11,485 bases of DNA from Prevotellaceae bacterium (GCA_031290755.1 JAITMY010000089.1:1-11485), one strand, 5' to 3'; positions 1-6,710 are shown, numbered from the stretch's first letter. The notes: a model not told the origin generated them from the sequence alone. Numbers and translations are program-made.

Positions 1-419
1 TCATTTTTGATACCTGCCATTTTTGCAAGCTCTTTGGGTGTGTGCATTTTTTGCAGAGGCATATAATCGTTTTTTACGCGCATATCCCTGAACAATAATT
101 CTTTCCCATTGGATAGATAAACGAACGGCAAGGGTTTTTGCCAATATTGATACCAGTTTTGTAATTGATAAGTATAGTTTTCGGCTTGTGCCGCCACGAT
201 TTCCGACAATTTTGTATCTTCTTTTTTCGCCTCCTGCACGCCAATTGCTTTGCCATCCAAAAACAGCAGATAATCCGCTTCCTTATTGCCTTTCAGCAAA
301 CCTTCCCTGACAGCGATAGCAACAGCAGACGAGGAGTAAGCCATTCTGTCCACTACTTGCCATCCTGCATTTTCCAGCATTTGGTCTATTTTTACCCTTG
401 CCTTTTCTTCCGGACTCAT
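1..419 (-). CDS. hsdR: Type I restriction enzyme R subunit (HsdR-like), N-terminal part only
   Basis: The gene runs off the left edge, so only the first 139 residues are visible. HsdR subunits cut and translocate DNA in type I restriction-modification complexes; an N-terminal PD-(D/E)XK nuclease domain precedes a helicase motor, which is not in the window. The visible part matches the nuclease domain. It starts MSPEEKARVKIDQMLENAGW, typical of the family, then has Asp49 (EADYLLF), Glu63-Ala-Lys65 (QEAKKE) as the ExK element, and Gln78-x3-Tyr82 (QAENY), the QxxxY motif characteristic of type I R subunits. I chose ATG at 419 because it gives this family start; an in-frame GTG at 431 is an alternative, and a stop lies just upstream of that. 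Base and codon use are visibly more A/T-rich than in the neighbouring core genes (many AAA, GAA and ATT/AAT codons), which suits a horizontally acquired defence gene. Partner hsdM/hsdS genes, if present, must lie further left. Confidence 0.85.
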   Translation of the reverse strand, partial: MSPEEKARVKIDQMLENAGWQVVDRMAYSSSAVAIAVREGLLKGNKEADYLLFLDGKAIGVQEAKKEDTKLSEIVAAQAENYTYQLQNWYQYWQKPLPFVYLSNGKELLFRDMRVKNDYMPLQKMHTPKELAKMAGIKN

Positions 420-596
420 TTCATTGGTCACTAAATTTCAAAACTTCCGATAATGACATACTATCCGAAGTTGAACGCGAAGTAAGTGATTATTTCCACA
501 CAGCCAAAAAATATTAGTGGCTACGTGGCACAACAATTCTCAGCAAGGCTAAAGCCGCCAACGTAATTTTGGCATGGGTGCTCCTGCGTGCAGCAG

Positions 597-619
597 CGAG
601 GGGTGGCCTTCACCCCTCG
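597..619 (-). terminator. Perfect 9-bp hairpin just after the nitroreductase gene
   Basis: CGAGGGGTG at 597-605 pairs with CACCCCTCG at 611-619 around a 5-nt loop. It begins 8 nt beyond the stop codon of the minus-strand nitroreductase gene, which is where a transcript-end structure is expected. No U tract follows on either strand, so it is not a standard rho-independent terminator; it may stabilise the 3' end instead. The rest of the 420-627 interval holds no gene I can support. Confidence 0.4.
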
Positions 620-627
620 CCGTATCG

Positions 628-1257
628 CTACTCCCAGCGCTCCCACCTCACGTTTTCCTCCTTCCACTTATCCTTGGGCTTCTCTGTTCCGTCGGGGTAG
701 CCCACGGGGATAACGCAGAGCGGTATGGTGGTTGGGGGGAGGTTGAGCACGCTGCGCACCACGCCCATCCGGTCTTCGTAGGGGTAGGCAGCTGTCCACA
801 CGGCCCCAAGGCCTATCGCCTCGGCAGCGAGCAGGATGTTCTCCGTGGCCGCCGAGCAGTCCTGCACCCACAGGCTGGCCTCGGGGTTGCGGAGCCGGGC
901 CATGTCGCCGCACACGACGATAGCGGCGGCGGCCTGCCGCAGCATCTTTGCGTAGGGCAGCCGCTCGGCCATTGTGTCGAGCCTTGCTTTTTCGCTTACG
1001 ATGACGAACGCCCAGGGCTGCTCGTTTTTCCCGCTCGGCGCGGCCATGCCGGCCTTTACGAGCGTAAGCAAATCGTCCTTGCTTACCGGCTTGTCAATGT
1101 ACTTGCGTACGCTTTTACGGCTGTGGATGGTCTCCAGCACTGCCGCTTTGTTGCTTGCTTCCATAGCGCTATCTGATGAAAAGTTAGTGTAGGCCAGCAC
1201 GACAACGACCACGCACAGCGCGAGCGTTGTCAGCTGGTAGATGTTGTTTTTTTTCAT
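628..1257 (-). CDS. Nitroreductase family protein with N-terminal membrane anchor or signal peptide
   Basis: A 209-residue protein of the FMN-dependent nitroreductase/NADH-oxidase-like family. Visible family motifs are HSRKSVRKY (residues 45-53, phosphate/FMN contact), APSGKNEQPW (73-82, the usual 'P-S-x-x-N-x-Q-P-W' FMN-site segment), GLGAVWTAAYPYEDR (149-163), VIPVGYP (182-188), and a KxKxxxxxNVRW-type C-terminus. Such enzymes use NAD(P)H to reduce nitro compounds, quinones or flavins; the physiological substrate cannot be told from sequence. Unusually for the enzyme fold, residues 1-24 form a basic start plus a hydrophobic stretch (LALCVVVVVLAY), so the protein is probably exported to the periplasm or tethered to the inner membrane. 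It lies 26 nt downstream of infB in the same direction and has no obvious promoter of its own, so it is probably co-transcribed with rimP-nusA-infB. Family assignment is firm; localisation is inferred. Confidence 0.88.
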   Translation of the reverse strand: MKKNNIYQLTTLALCVVVVVLAYTNFSSDSAMEASNKAAVLETIHSRKSVRKYIDKPVSKDDLLTLVKAGMAAPSGKNEQPWAFVIVSEKARLDTMAERLPYAKMLRQAAAAIVVCGDMARLRNPEASLWVQDCSAATENILLAAEAIGLGAVWTAAYPYEDRMGVVRSVLNLPPTTIPLCVIPVGYPDGTEKPKDKWKEENVRWERWE

Positions 1258-1283
1258 GGCAAAAGCAGGGTTAGGGTTATTGT

Positions 1284-4200
1284 TTACGCTTTATTTTTTA
1301 TCTGCACCACCTCGTAGCCCTCGATGACGTCGCCCTCCTGCACGTCGTTGTAGCTGGCGAGGTTGAGGCCGCACTCGAAGCCGGAGGTTACCTCCTTCAC
1401 GTCGTCCTTGAAGCGCTTGAGCGAGGCCAGCTCGCCGGCGTGCACCACGATGCCGTCGCGCACGATGCGCACCTTGGTGTTGCGGGTTATCTTGCCCTCG
1501 CGCACGATGCAGCCGGCCACCGTGCCCACCTTCGTAACGTGGTAAACCTTGAGCACCTCCACCGAGCACACGACTTCTTCCTTGAACTCTGGCGCCCGCA
1601 TACCCTCGATGGCGTCCTTAATTTCGTCGATGGCGTCGTAGATAACGGCGTAGGTGCGGATTTCGATTTCCTCCTGCTCGGCCAGCTTGCGGGTGGTGGC
1701 CGAGGGGCGCACCTGAAAGCCCATGATGATGGCCTCGGAGGCCACGGCGAGGTGCACGTCGCTCTCCGAGATGGCGCCCACCGCCTTGTGGATCACGTTC
1801 ACCTGCACCTGCTCGGTGCTCAGCTTGAGCAGGGCGTCGGTCAGCGCCTCCACCGAGCCGTCCACGTCGGCCTTCACGATGATGTTGAGGTCTTTGAAGT
1901 TGCCAATGGCCAGGCGGCGGCCTATTTCGTCAAGGGTGATGTGCTTTTGGGTGCGCAGCCCCTGCTCGCGCTTCAGCTGCTCGCGCTTGTTGGCTATTTC
2001 GCGCGCCTCCCGCTCGTCGTTCATCACGTTGAACGTTTCGCCGGCGGTGGGGGCGCCGTTCAGCCCCAGTATTTCAACCGGCACGGAGGGGCCGGCTTCG
2101 GTAATTTTTTTGCCGCGCTCGTTGAACATGGCCTTTATGCGGCCTGTGTGCTGTCCAGACAGCATCACGTCGCCCACCCGCAGGGTGCCGCCCTGCACCA
2201 GTATGCGCGATATGTAGCCGCGCCCTTTGTCGAGCAGCGACTCGATGATGGTGCCCCGCGCGTTCTTGTTAGGGTTGGCCTTCAGCTCCAGCATGTCGGT
2301 TTCGAGGAGCACCTTTTCGAGCAGCTTGTCCACGTCGAGGCCGCGCTTCGCCGAGATGTCCTGCACCTGATACTTCCCGCCCCAGTCTTCCACGAGGTAG
2401 TTCATGGCCGAGAGCTGCTCGCGAATTCTGTCGGGGTTGGCGCCCGGTATGTCCACCTTGTTGATGGCAAAAATCATGGGCACGCCGGCGGCCATTGTGT
2501 GGTTGATGGCCTCCACCGTTTGCGGCATCACGCTTTCGTTGGCGGCCACGATGATGATGACCACGTCGGTAATTTTGGCGCCGCGGGCGCGCATGGCGGT
2601 AAAGGCCTCGTGGCCGGGCGTGTCGAGGAAGGTAATAGCGCGGCCATCGTCCAGCTGCACGTGGTAGGCGCCGATGTGCTGCGTGATGCCGCCGGCCTCG
2701 CCGGCAATCACGTTCGTTTTGCGAATGTTGTCCAGCAGCGACGTTTTGCCGTGGTCAACGTGCCCCATGACGGTAACTATCGGCGGGCGCGGCAGCAGGT
2801 CTTCGGGCTTGTCCTCCTCTTGGTCGATAACGCCCTCCACGTCGGCGGTAACGAACTCTACCTGATGCCCAAAGTTTTCTACGATGAGCGCAATGGCCTC
2901 GGCGTCGAGCCGCTGGTTGATGGACACCATGAGGCCGAGGTTCATGCAGGCGCTTATCACCTCGTTCACCGATATGTCCATCATCTTCGACAGGTCGTTG
3001 GCCGTAACAAACTCCGAGAGCTTCAGGATTTGCTTTTCGTGCTCCATCTGCTCCATTTCCCCCTGCCGGCGCAGGTTGATGGCCTCGCGCTTGTCGCGGC
3101 GGTGCTTGGCGGCCCCCTTGTTCTTGGTGCCCTTTTCGAGCATTTTGGCCAGCGTGTCCTTTATCTGCTTGTCAACATCCACAGCGTTTATCACCGTGTG
3201 GGTGGGGCGCTTCTTTTTCTTATCGTCCTTTTTGCGCTGCTCGTGCTGCTTGGTGGCTGTTTTGCCCTCCTTGGCCAAGTCCACCGCGCCTGCCCGGATG
3301 CGCTTGCGCTTGCCTCCCTTATGGCGCTTGCCGTCGGCCTCGCCGGGGCGGAACTGGTCGAGGTCTAACTTGCCTACTACCTTTGGCCCTGTGAGCCGCT
3401 CCACCTCTGTGCGGATATGCTCTACCGCAGGCCTTTCGAGCGTAGGCTTCTCTGCCGAGGCTTCCTCCGAGGTCGCCGGCGCGGGGCGCAGCGATGCGGG
3501 TTCGGGCTTGTCTTTGCTCACCCTCACCTCATACTTCTGCGGCTGCTCTCTGGGCGGTTTCGACCGCTGATCCTGCCGCTCTGCGTTCTTCTTTTTCTTC
3601 TTCTTTTTCTTGGTCGGCGTGTAGTCGGCCAGCTCTATTCTTCCTACCACCTTTGGCCCTTCAAGGAGGGGAGCCTTCACGTCCGCGGCCTCCCTCGCGG
3701 GGGGCGCGGTGGCAACCACCGGCGCGGCGGCAGGCTCCACGGCGGTGGGCTTTTCTGCCACCGCTTCGGGTTGCTTCTGCTCAACCTCTTTTTCAGCCGC
3801 TTTAGCCTCCTTTTCCGGCGTCTCTGCTGCCGGCTTTTCGGCTGATGCTACAGCCGTTTTTTCAGGCTCCACGGCAGCGGGCGCTGTTTTTGCTTCTTCG
3901 GATTTTTTGGTTTTCGGGGGGGCTTCTTTGCCGGCGGGCGCCACGCTGATGTCGTCAATCTTTCCCAGCACCTTAGGCCCCGGCAGCACCGGCGGCTTTA
4001 TGTCGTGCGGCACGTTGTGAATGATAAGCTCCTTGGCGCCGCTTGGCTCTTTTTTCTTCTCTTCCTTCTTTCTGACGGGGATGATTACTGCGCTCTTTCC
4101 GGTGCCCTTTTCTGTCGAGGCCAACTTGCCGCCATACTCTTTGGCAACAAGCGCGTAGCCATCTTCCGAAATTTTAGCGTTGATGTTGGCGTCCACGGTA

Positions 4201-4298
4201 ATGCCGTGTTTCCCCAAAAACTCAACGATAGAATTCAGGCCGACGTTAAACTCTCGCGTTACCTTGTTTAACCTTATCGTATTTTCTGCTTGCGACAT
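1284..4298 (-). CDS. infB: Translation initiation factor IF-2
   Basis: A 1004-residue IF-2, the GTPase that brings initiator fMet-tRNA to the 30S subunit and promotes subunit joining. A first IF2_N-type helical domain occupies about residues 5-55. A long charged, low-complexity linker (about 60-420) is rich in Lys, Glu, Ala and Pro, with eight consecutive Lys at 230-237. A second IF2_N-like domain follows (about 425-480). The GTPase domain has G1 GHVDHGKT (512-519), G2 GGITQHIGA (536-544), G3 DTPGHEAF (559-566), G4 NKVD (613-616) and G5 SAK (649-651). Domain II, the IF-2 central domain and the tRNA-binding C-terminal beta-barrel complete the protein. The linker carries three copies of a GPKV(V/L)G(K/R) motif (107, 214, 304). 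The length is long for bacteria but normal for Bacteroidetes. No Shine-Dalgarno is visible; the start is preceded by an A/T-rich tract. It lies 75 nt downstream of nusA in the conserved rimP-nusA-infB order. Confidence 0.98.
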   Translation of the reverse strand: MSQAENTIRLNKVTREFNVGLNSIVEFLGKHGITVDANINAKISEDGYALVAKEYGGKLASTEKGTGKSAVIIPVRKKEEKKKEPSGAKELIIHNVPHDIKPPVLPGPKVLGKIDDISVAPAGKEAPPKTKKSEEAKTAPAAVEPEKTAVASAEKPAAETPEKEAKAAEKEVEQKQPEAVAEKPTAVEPAAAPVVATAPPAREAADVKAPLLEGPKVVGRIELADYTPTKKKKKKKKNAERQDQRSKPPREQPQKYEVRVSKDKPEPASLRPAPATSEEASAEKPTLERPAVEHIRTEVERLTGPKVVGKLDLDQFRPGEADGKRHKGGKRKRIRAGAVDLAKEGKTATKQHEQRKKDDKKKKRPTHTVINAVDVDKQIKDTLAKMLEKGTKNKGAAKHRRDKREAINLRRQGEMEQMEHEKQILKLSEFVTANDLSKMMDISVNEVISACMNLGLMVSINQRLDAEAIALIVENFGHQVEFVTADVEGVIDQEEDKPEDLLPRPPIVTVMGHVDHGKTSLLDNIRKTNVIAGEAGGITQHIGAYHVQLDDGRAITFLDTPGHEAFTAMRARGAKITDVVIIIVAANESVMPQTVEAINHTMAAGVPMIFAINKVDIPGANPDRIREQLSAMNYLVEDWGGKYQVQDISAKRGLDVDKLLEKVLLETDMLELKANPNKNARGTIIESLLDKGRGYISRILVQGGTLRVGDVMLSGQHTGRIKAMFNERGKKITEAGPSVPVEILGLNGAPTAGETFNVMNDEREAREIANKREQLKREQGLRTQKHITLDEIGRRLAIGNFKDLNIIVKADVDGSVEALTDALLKLSTEQVQVNVIHKAVGAISESDVHLAVASEAIIMGFQVRPSATTRKLAEQEEIEIRTYAVIYDAIDEIKDAIEGMRAPEFKEEVVCSVEVLKVYHVTKVGTVAGCIVREGKITRNTKVRIVRDGIVVHAGELASLKRFKDDVKEVTSGFECGLNLASYNDVQEGDVIEGYEVVQIKNKA

Positions 4299-4373
4299 AG
4301 AAAAAGTTTAAATGCCCGGATACGTAAACCAGCAGGTATCCTAACGAATATTTTTACAAAAAATGAAGCGCTG

Positions 4374-5618
4374 CTACTCTTCAAACTCTTCCGACAAAAT
4401 GCGTATTACCTCGTCCACCGTTTCCTCTTCGAGGTCGGTTCGCTTCACCAAGTCATCCCGCGATATGCGCAGCACGCTCTTTGCCGTATCGCAGCCGATG
4501 GCTTTCAGCGCGTTGATAATCCACACGTCTATCTCGTCAGAAAACTCGTCCAACTTCACGTCCTCCTCCTGCTCCCGCTCTACGTCTTCGCGGAACACGT
4601 CTATCTCGTAGCCCACCAGCTGGTTGGCCAGCTTGATGTTGAGGCCGCCCTTCCCAATGGCCATTGATATTTCGTTGGGGTGCAGGTACACCTCGACGCG
4701 CCTGGTGGCCTCGTTCACCTTTATGTTCACCGCCTTGGCCGGGTTGAGCGCCCGCTGCACCATCAGCTGCACGTTGTCGGTGTAGTTGATAACGTCGATG
4801 TTTTCGTTCCGCAGCTCCCGCACGATGCCGTGGATGCGCGAACCCTTCATGCCCACGCAGGCGCCCACCGGATCAATGCGGTCGTCGTAGGACTGCACGG
4901 CGACTTTTGCCCGCTCGCCCGGCACGCGCACAATTTTTTTGATGGTGATGATGCCGTCGAATATCTCCGGCACCTCCAGCTCGAACAGGCGCTCCAAAAA
5001 CTCCGGCGCGTTGCGCGAAAGGATGATGACGGGCACGTTATTCTTCATCTCCACCTTGTGCACCACGGCGCGCACCGTGTCGCTTTTGCGCAAAAAGTCG
5101 CTGGGAATTTGCTCGGTTTTGGGCAAAATCAGCTCGTTGCCGTTGTCGTCCAGAATGAGGGCTTCCTTCTTCCACACCTGATACACCTCGCCCACCACCA
5201 GCTCGCCGATGCGGTCGGTGTACTTGTCAAAGAGCTGCTGGTTCTCCAAGTCGGCAATGCGCCCCGCTAAGTTTTGGCGCAGCGCGAGCACGGCGCGGCG
5301 GCCAAATTTTTGCAGCCTCACCTCGTCCGTTACCTCATCGCCTTCCTCGTAGGTTTCGTCCATCTTTTGAGCCTCCGAGAGCGATATTTCGTGCTTGCTA
5401 TCCCGCAGCTTATCGTCTGCCACGATGATGCGGTTGCGCCAAATTTCGAAGTCGCCCTTATCAATGTTGATAATGACGTCGAAGTTATCGTCGCTGCCGT
5501 ATAGCTTGAGCAAGGTACCGCGAAAAACATTTTCGAGCACCCCCACCATGGTGGGGCGGTCAATGTTTTTGAGCTCTTTAAACTCGGTAAACGTTTCGGT
5601 TAAATTAATGGTTTCCAT
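4374..5618 (-). CDS. nusA: Transcription termination/antitermination factor NusA
   Basis: A 414-residue NusA. It binds RNA polymerase and nascent RNA, modulating pausing, intrinsic termination and antitermination. The NusA N-terminal RNA-polymerase-binding domain covers about residues 1-130, an S1 domain about 137-200, KH1 has GACVGMKGSRI (252-262) and KH2 has AIGKGGLNI (330-338). A short acidic linker (about 345-360) leads to one C-terminal helix-hairpin-helix-like segment (about 362-412). The protein therefore lacks the duplicated acidic repeats of the 495-residue E. coli protein, as is usual in Bacteroidetes. It lies 102 nt downstream of rimP and 75 nt upstream of infB on the same strand. 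The rimP-nusA spacer contains the palindrome AAGTTAACTT (5642-5651), but I see no clear promoter there. In E. coli the operon is autoregulated by NusA; whether that applies here is unknown. Confidence 0.97.
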   Translation of the reverse strand: METINLTETFTEFKELKNIDRPTMVGVLENVFRGTLLKLYGSDDNFDVIINIDKGDFEIWRNRIIVADDKLRDSKHEISLSEAQKMDETYEEGDEVTDEVRLQKFGRRAVLALRQNLAGRIADLENQQLFDKYTDRIGELVVGEVYQVWKKEALILDDNGNELILPKTEQIPSDFLRKSDTVRAVVHKVEMKNNVPVIILSRNAPEFLERLFELEVPEIFDGIITIKKIVRVPGERAKVAVQSYDDRIDPVGACVGMKGSRIHGIVRELRNENIDVINYTDNVQLMVQRALNPAKAVNIKVNEATRRVEVYLHPNEISMAIGKGGLNIKLANQLVGYEIDVFREDVEREQEEDVKLDEFSDEIDVWIINALKAIGCDTAKSVLRISRDDLVKRTDLEEETVDEVIRILSEEFEE

Positions 5619-5720
5619 TTTCTAATTTTGGTACATGATTTAAGTTAACTTTTATGTTTTACAACCTATAAAAATGCTAAGTAGCCCCCGTAGTGGCCTC
5701 ATCAAATCGCCTGTTCAACT

Positions 5721-6179
5721 TCAAAACACCTGCTTCACCCACTTCACCTTGTCCAGCAGCAGCTCCTGCTCGTGCGCCACCGGCTGCCGGCGCTTTTTCC
5801 CCTCCACCGCCTCCAGGGCGACGTACCTCACCGCTATCTTCCCGTCCGCCGCGCCGGTGAGCGTGGCCACGAGCTTCGCGCCGCTGCCGAGCGCAACCTC
5901 TACCTCCTGCCCCAGCACCTTTTGGTACTGCTGCGGCACCTTCAGCGGCCTGCCCAGGCCCGGCGAGCCAATCGTCAGCTCGTAGTCCTCCTTCTCCCTG
6001 TCGAACGCCGCCTCAACGGCGCGGCTAATGGCCGCGCACTCCTCAACGTTCAGGCCGGCGGGCTTATCCACCAGCACCTCAACCTCGTTGGCCGGCGACA
6101 CCGTTACCTCAACCAAAAACAAGTCGCTGCCGCCAATAAATTGCTCCACCACCCGGGCTATGTCGCTTGCGCTTATCAT
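5721..6179 (-). CDS. rimP: Ribosome maturation factor RimP
   Basis: A 152-residue RimP, which assists assembly of the 30S ribosomal subunit. The family signature is the YELTIGSPGLGRPLK segment (about residues 66-80) followed by QQYQKVLGQEVEV at the junction to the C-terminal SH3-like beta domain. The N-terminal alpha/beta domain holds the VEVLVDK strand and the NVEECAAISRAVEAAFD helix, both typical. ATG at 6179 is chosen because it gives a normal-length N-terminus (MISASDIARVVEQFI). It is the first gene of the rimP-nusA-infB cluster, and the leader upstream (about 75 nt) carries a -7 promoter box, a terminator-like hairpin and a short upstream ORF that ends 9 nt before this start. Expression may therefore be controlled by attenuation. 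Identity is supported by both motif and position. Confidence 0.95.
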   Translation of the reverse strand: MISASDIARVVEQFIGGSDLFLVEVTVSPANEVEVLVDKPAGLNVEECAAISRAVEAAFDREKEDYELTIGSPGLGRPLKVPQQYQKVLGQEVEVALGSGAKLVATLTGAADGKIAVRYVALEAVEGKKRRQPVAHEQELLLDKVKWVKQVF

Positions 6180-6188
6180 GGGCGTTAC

Positions 6189-6239
6189 CTATAAATACAA
6201 AAGAAAAAGAGGGGACATCGTGTCTCCTCTTTCCTCCAT
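6189..6239 (-). CDS. Candidate 16-codon leader peptide in front of rimP
   Basis: ATG at 6239 opens a frame encoding MEERGDTMSPLFLLYL and ending in TAG at 6189, only 9 nt before the rimP ATG. The reading frame runs straight through the terminator-like hairpin at 6206-6232 and its U tract. A ribosome translating it would block hairpin formation, which is the geometry of translation-coupled attenuation. No run of a single regulatory amino acid is obvious, apart from a Leu-rich tail. It is too short to be judged by codon use and could be chance. Confidence 0.3.
   Translation of the reverse strand: MEERGDTMSPLFLLYL
6199..6232 (-). terminator. Rho-independent terminator-like hairpin in the rimP 5' leader
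   Basis: Read on the minus strand, AAAGAGGAGACA (6232-6221) pairs with TGTCCCCTCTTT (6217-6206) around a 3-nt loop. All 12 positions pair, one as a G-T wobble. The RNA then continues as UUCUUUUG. This is a full terminator architecture, yet no gene ends here: it lies between the rimP -7 box and the rimP start codon. It is therefore best read as an attenuator for the rimP-nusA-infB operon. Confidence 0.6.
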
Positions 6240-6260
6240 TTTCTAATTCTTAACCTGCTA

Positions 6261-6268
6261 CAAAGGTA
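6261..6268 (-). promoter_or_regulatory. -7 box of the rimP-nusA-infB promoter
   Basis: On the minus strand TACCTTTG matches the Bacteroidetes -7 consensus TAnnTTTG exactly. The expected start of transcription is near 6254, giving a leader of about 75 nt before rimP. I see no good TTTG -33 element 19-21 nt upstream, so strength is uncertain. Confidence 0.55.
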
Positions 6269-6412
6269 GTAAATATTTTGAATTAGATACCGCTTGGGCG
6301 TAAAAAAATGCAATATTTTTTTATTTTTTTTATTAATCAGCAGAAAATCAATGGATTAAAATTGTAACAGCCATAGCCTACCCATTTTTTTCTCCCTCAA
6401 GTTGGCTAAAGT
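6269..6412. other. A/T-rich core of the divergent intergenic region
   Basis: This stretch between the minus-strand rimP promoter and the plus-strand promoter at 6413 contains long A and T tracts (for example seven A at 6302-6308 and seven T at 6324-6330). I see no ORF or RNA gene in it. Such tracts may act as curved or upstream-activating DNA for one or both divergent promoters; that is inference. Confidence 0.4.
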
Positions 6413-6443
6413 TTTGGCGGCGTAAGTTTTTTACTTACCTTCG
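6413..6443 (+). promoter_or_regulatory. Bacteroidetes-type promoter for the outer-membrane protein unit
   Basis: TTTG at 6413-6416, a 19-nt spacer, then TACCTTCG at 6436-6443, one base from the TAnnTTTG -7 consensus. This is among the best matches to the Bacteroidetes -33/-7 promoter in the window. Transcription would begin near 6450, about 260 nt before the beta-barrel gene start at 6711. Confidence 0.7.
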
Positions 6444-6555
6444 TCGAAATTTTTTGAAGAAGGGCAAACTATGCTTACCGCAAATCGCATACAAACAGGC
6501 AGCTGGCGCCGAGGGACTTTCTCGGCGCGGGCTTCTGCTTTGAATGTGTTAAATA

Positions 6556-6564
6556 CCCCCCCCC
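6556..6564. repeat. Homopolymer tract of nine C
   Basis: Nine consecutive C residues lie in the leader between promoter and outer-membrane protein gene. They fall in the loop region of a possible GTTAA/TTAAC hairpin (6548-6552 with 6570-6574). Tracts of this length and base are prone to slipped-strand length change. Confidence 0.6.
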
Positions 6565-6582
6565 TTAGGTTAACTTTCCACA

Positions 6583-6601
6583 AATACGTTAATAACGTAT
6601 T
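6583..6601. promoter_or_regulatory. Perfect 8-bp palindrome AATACGTT-AAT-AACGTATT
   Basis: Two perfect 8-bp arms separated by 3 nt, located about 110 nt upstream of the beta-barrel gene. It could be a dimeric regulator's operator or an RNA hairpin in the leader. There is no T tract directly after it, so it is not a terminator. Confidence 0.4.
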
Positions 6602-6710
6602 CTCCCTTATAAGAGTCGTTTTGCAAAGCGCACAGCAGCAGCCTCCTCCGCCACCGTAAGGTTCGGGTGGGGTGTTTTTCAATCCTTATTGTTTTAACTA
6701 TTTAATCATT

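Larger units (their letters stand above)
6450..6710 (+). other. Long structured leader, or small RNA, upstream of the outer-membrane protein
   Basis: About 260 nt lie between the predicted transcription start and ATG 6711. The leader contains a strong stem-loop: GCGCCGAG (6506-6513) with CTCGGCGC (6521-6528) around 7 nt, extended by GCAG/CTGC (6499-6502/6535-6538) across an internal loop. It also contains a nine-C tract, a perfect palindrome at 6583-6601, and a weak CCACC/GGTGG hairpin followed by TTTTT near 6651-6679. I recognise no known riboswitch, tmRNA, SRP RNA or RNase P RNA motif. It could be a regulatory 5' UTR or an independent small RNA of about 220 nt ending near 6680. A 62-codon ORF (6471-6659) lies inside it but has no recognisable protein features. 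Confidence 0.4.

Noticed and set aside
574..1176. A 200-codon plus-strand ORF opposite the nitroreductase
   Set aside because: Antisense shadow; the minus-strand frame has clear nitroreductase motifs along its length.
1440..3368. A 642-codon open frame on the plus strand opposite infB
   Set aside because: It is the antisense shadow of the G+C-rich infB codons. The translation is rich in His, Leu, Val and Gly, has no recognisable domain, and fully overlaps a certain gene.
3378..3385. TACCTTTG on the plus strand inside infB, resembling a -7 promoter box
   Set aside because: It is created by the codons for the PKVV motif on the other strand (a near copy occurs at the second repeat). It has no -33 element and no gene downstream on that strand.
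4318..4341. GGATAC...GTATCC inverted repeat between nusA and infB
   Set aside because: Only a 6-bp stem with a 12-nt loop and no T tract; too weak to call as terminator or operator.
6431..6682. An 83-codon minus-strand ORF across the outer-membrane protein leader
   Set aside because: It consists largely of reversed G/C tracts, including a Gly run, has no family resemblance, and lies opposite the promoter and leader.
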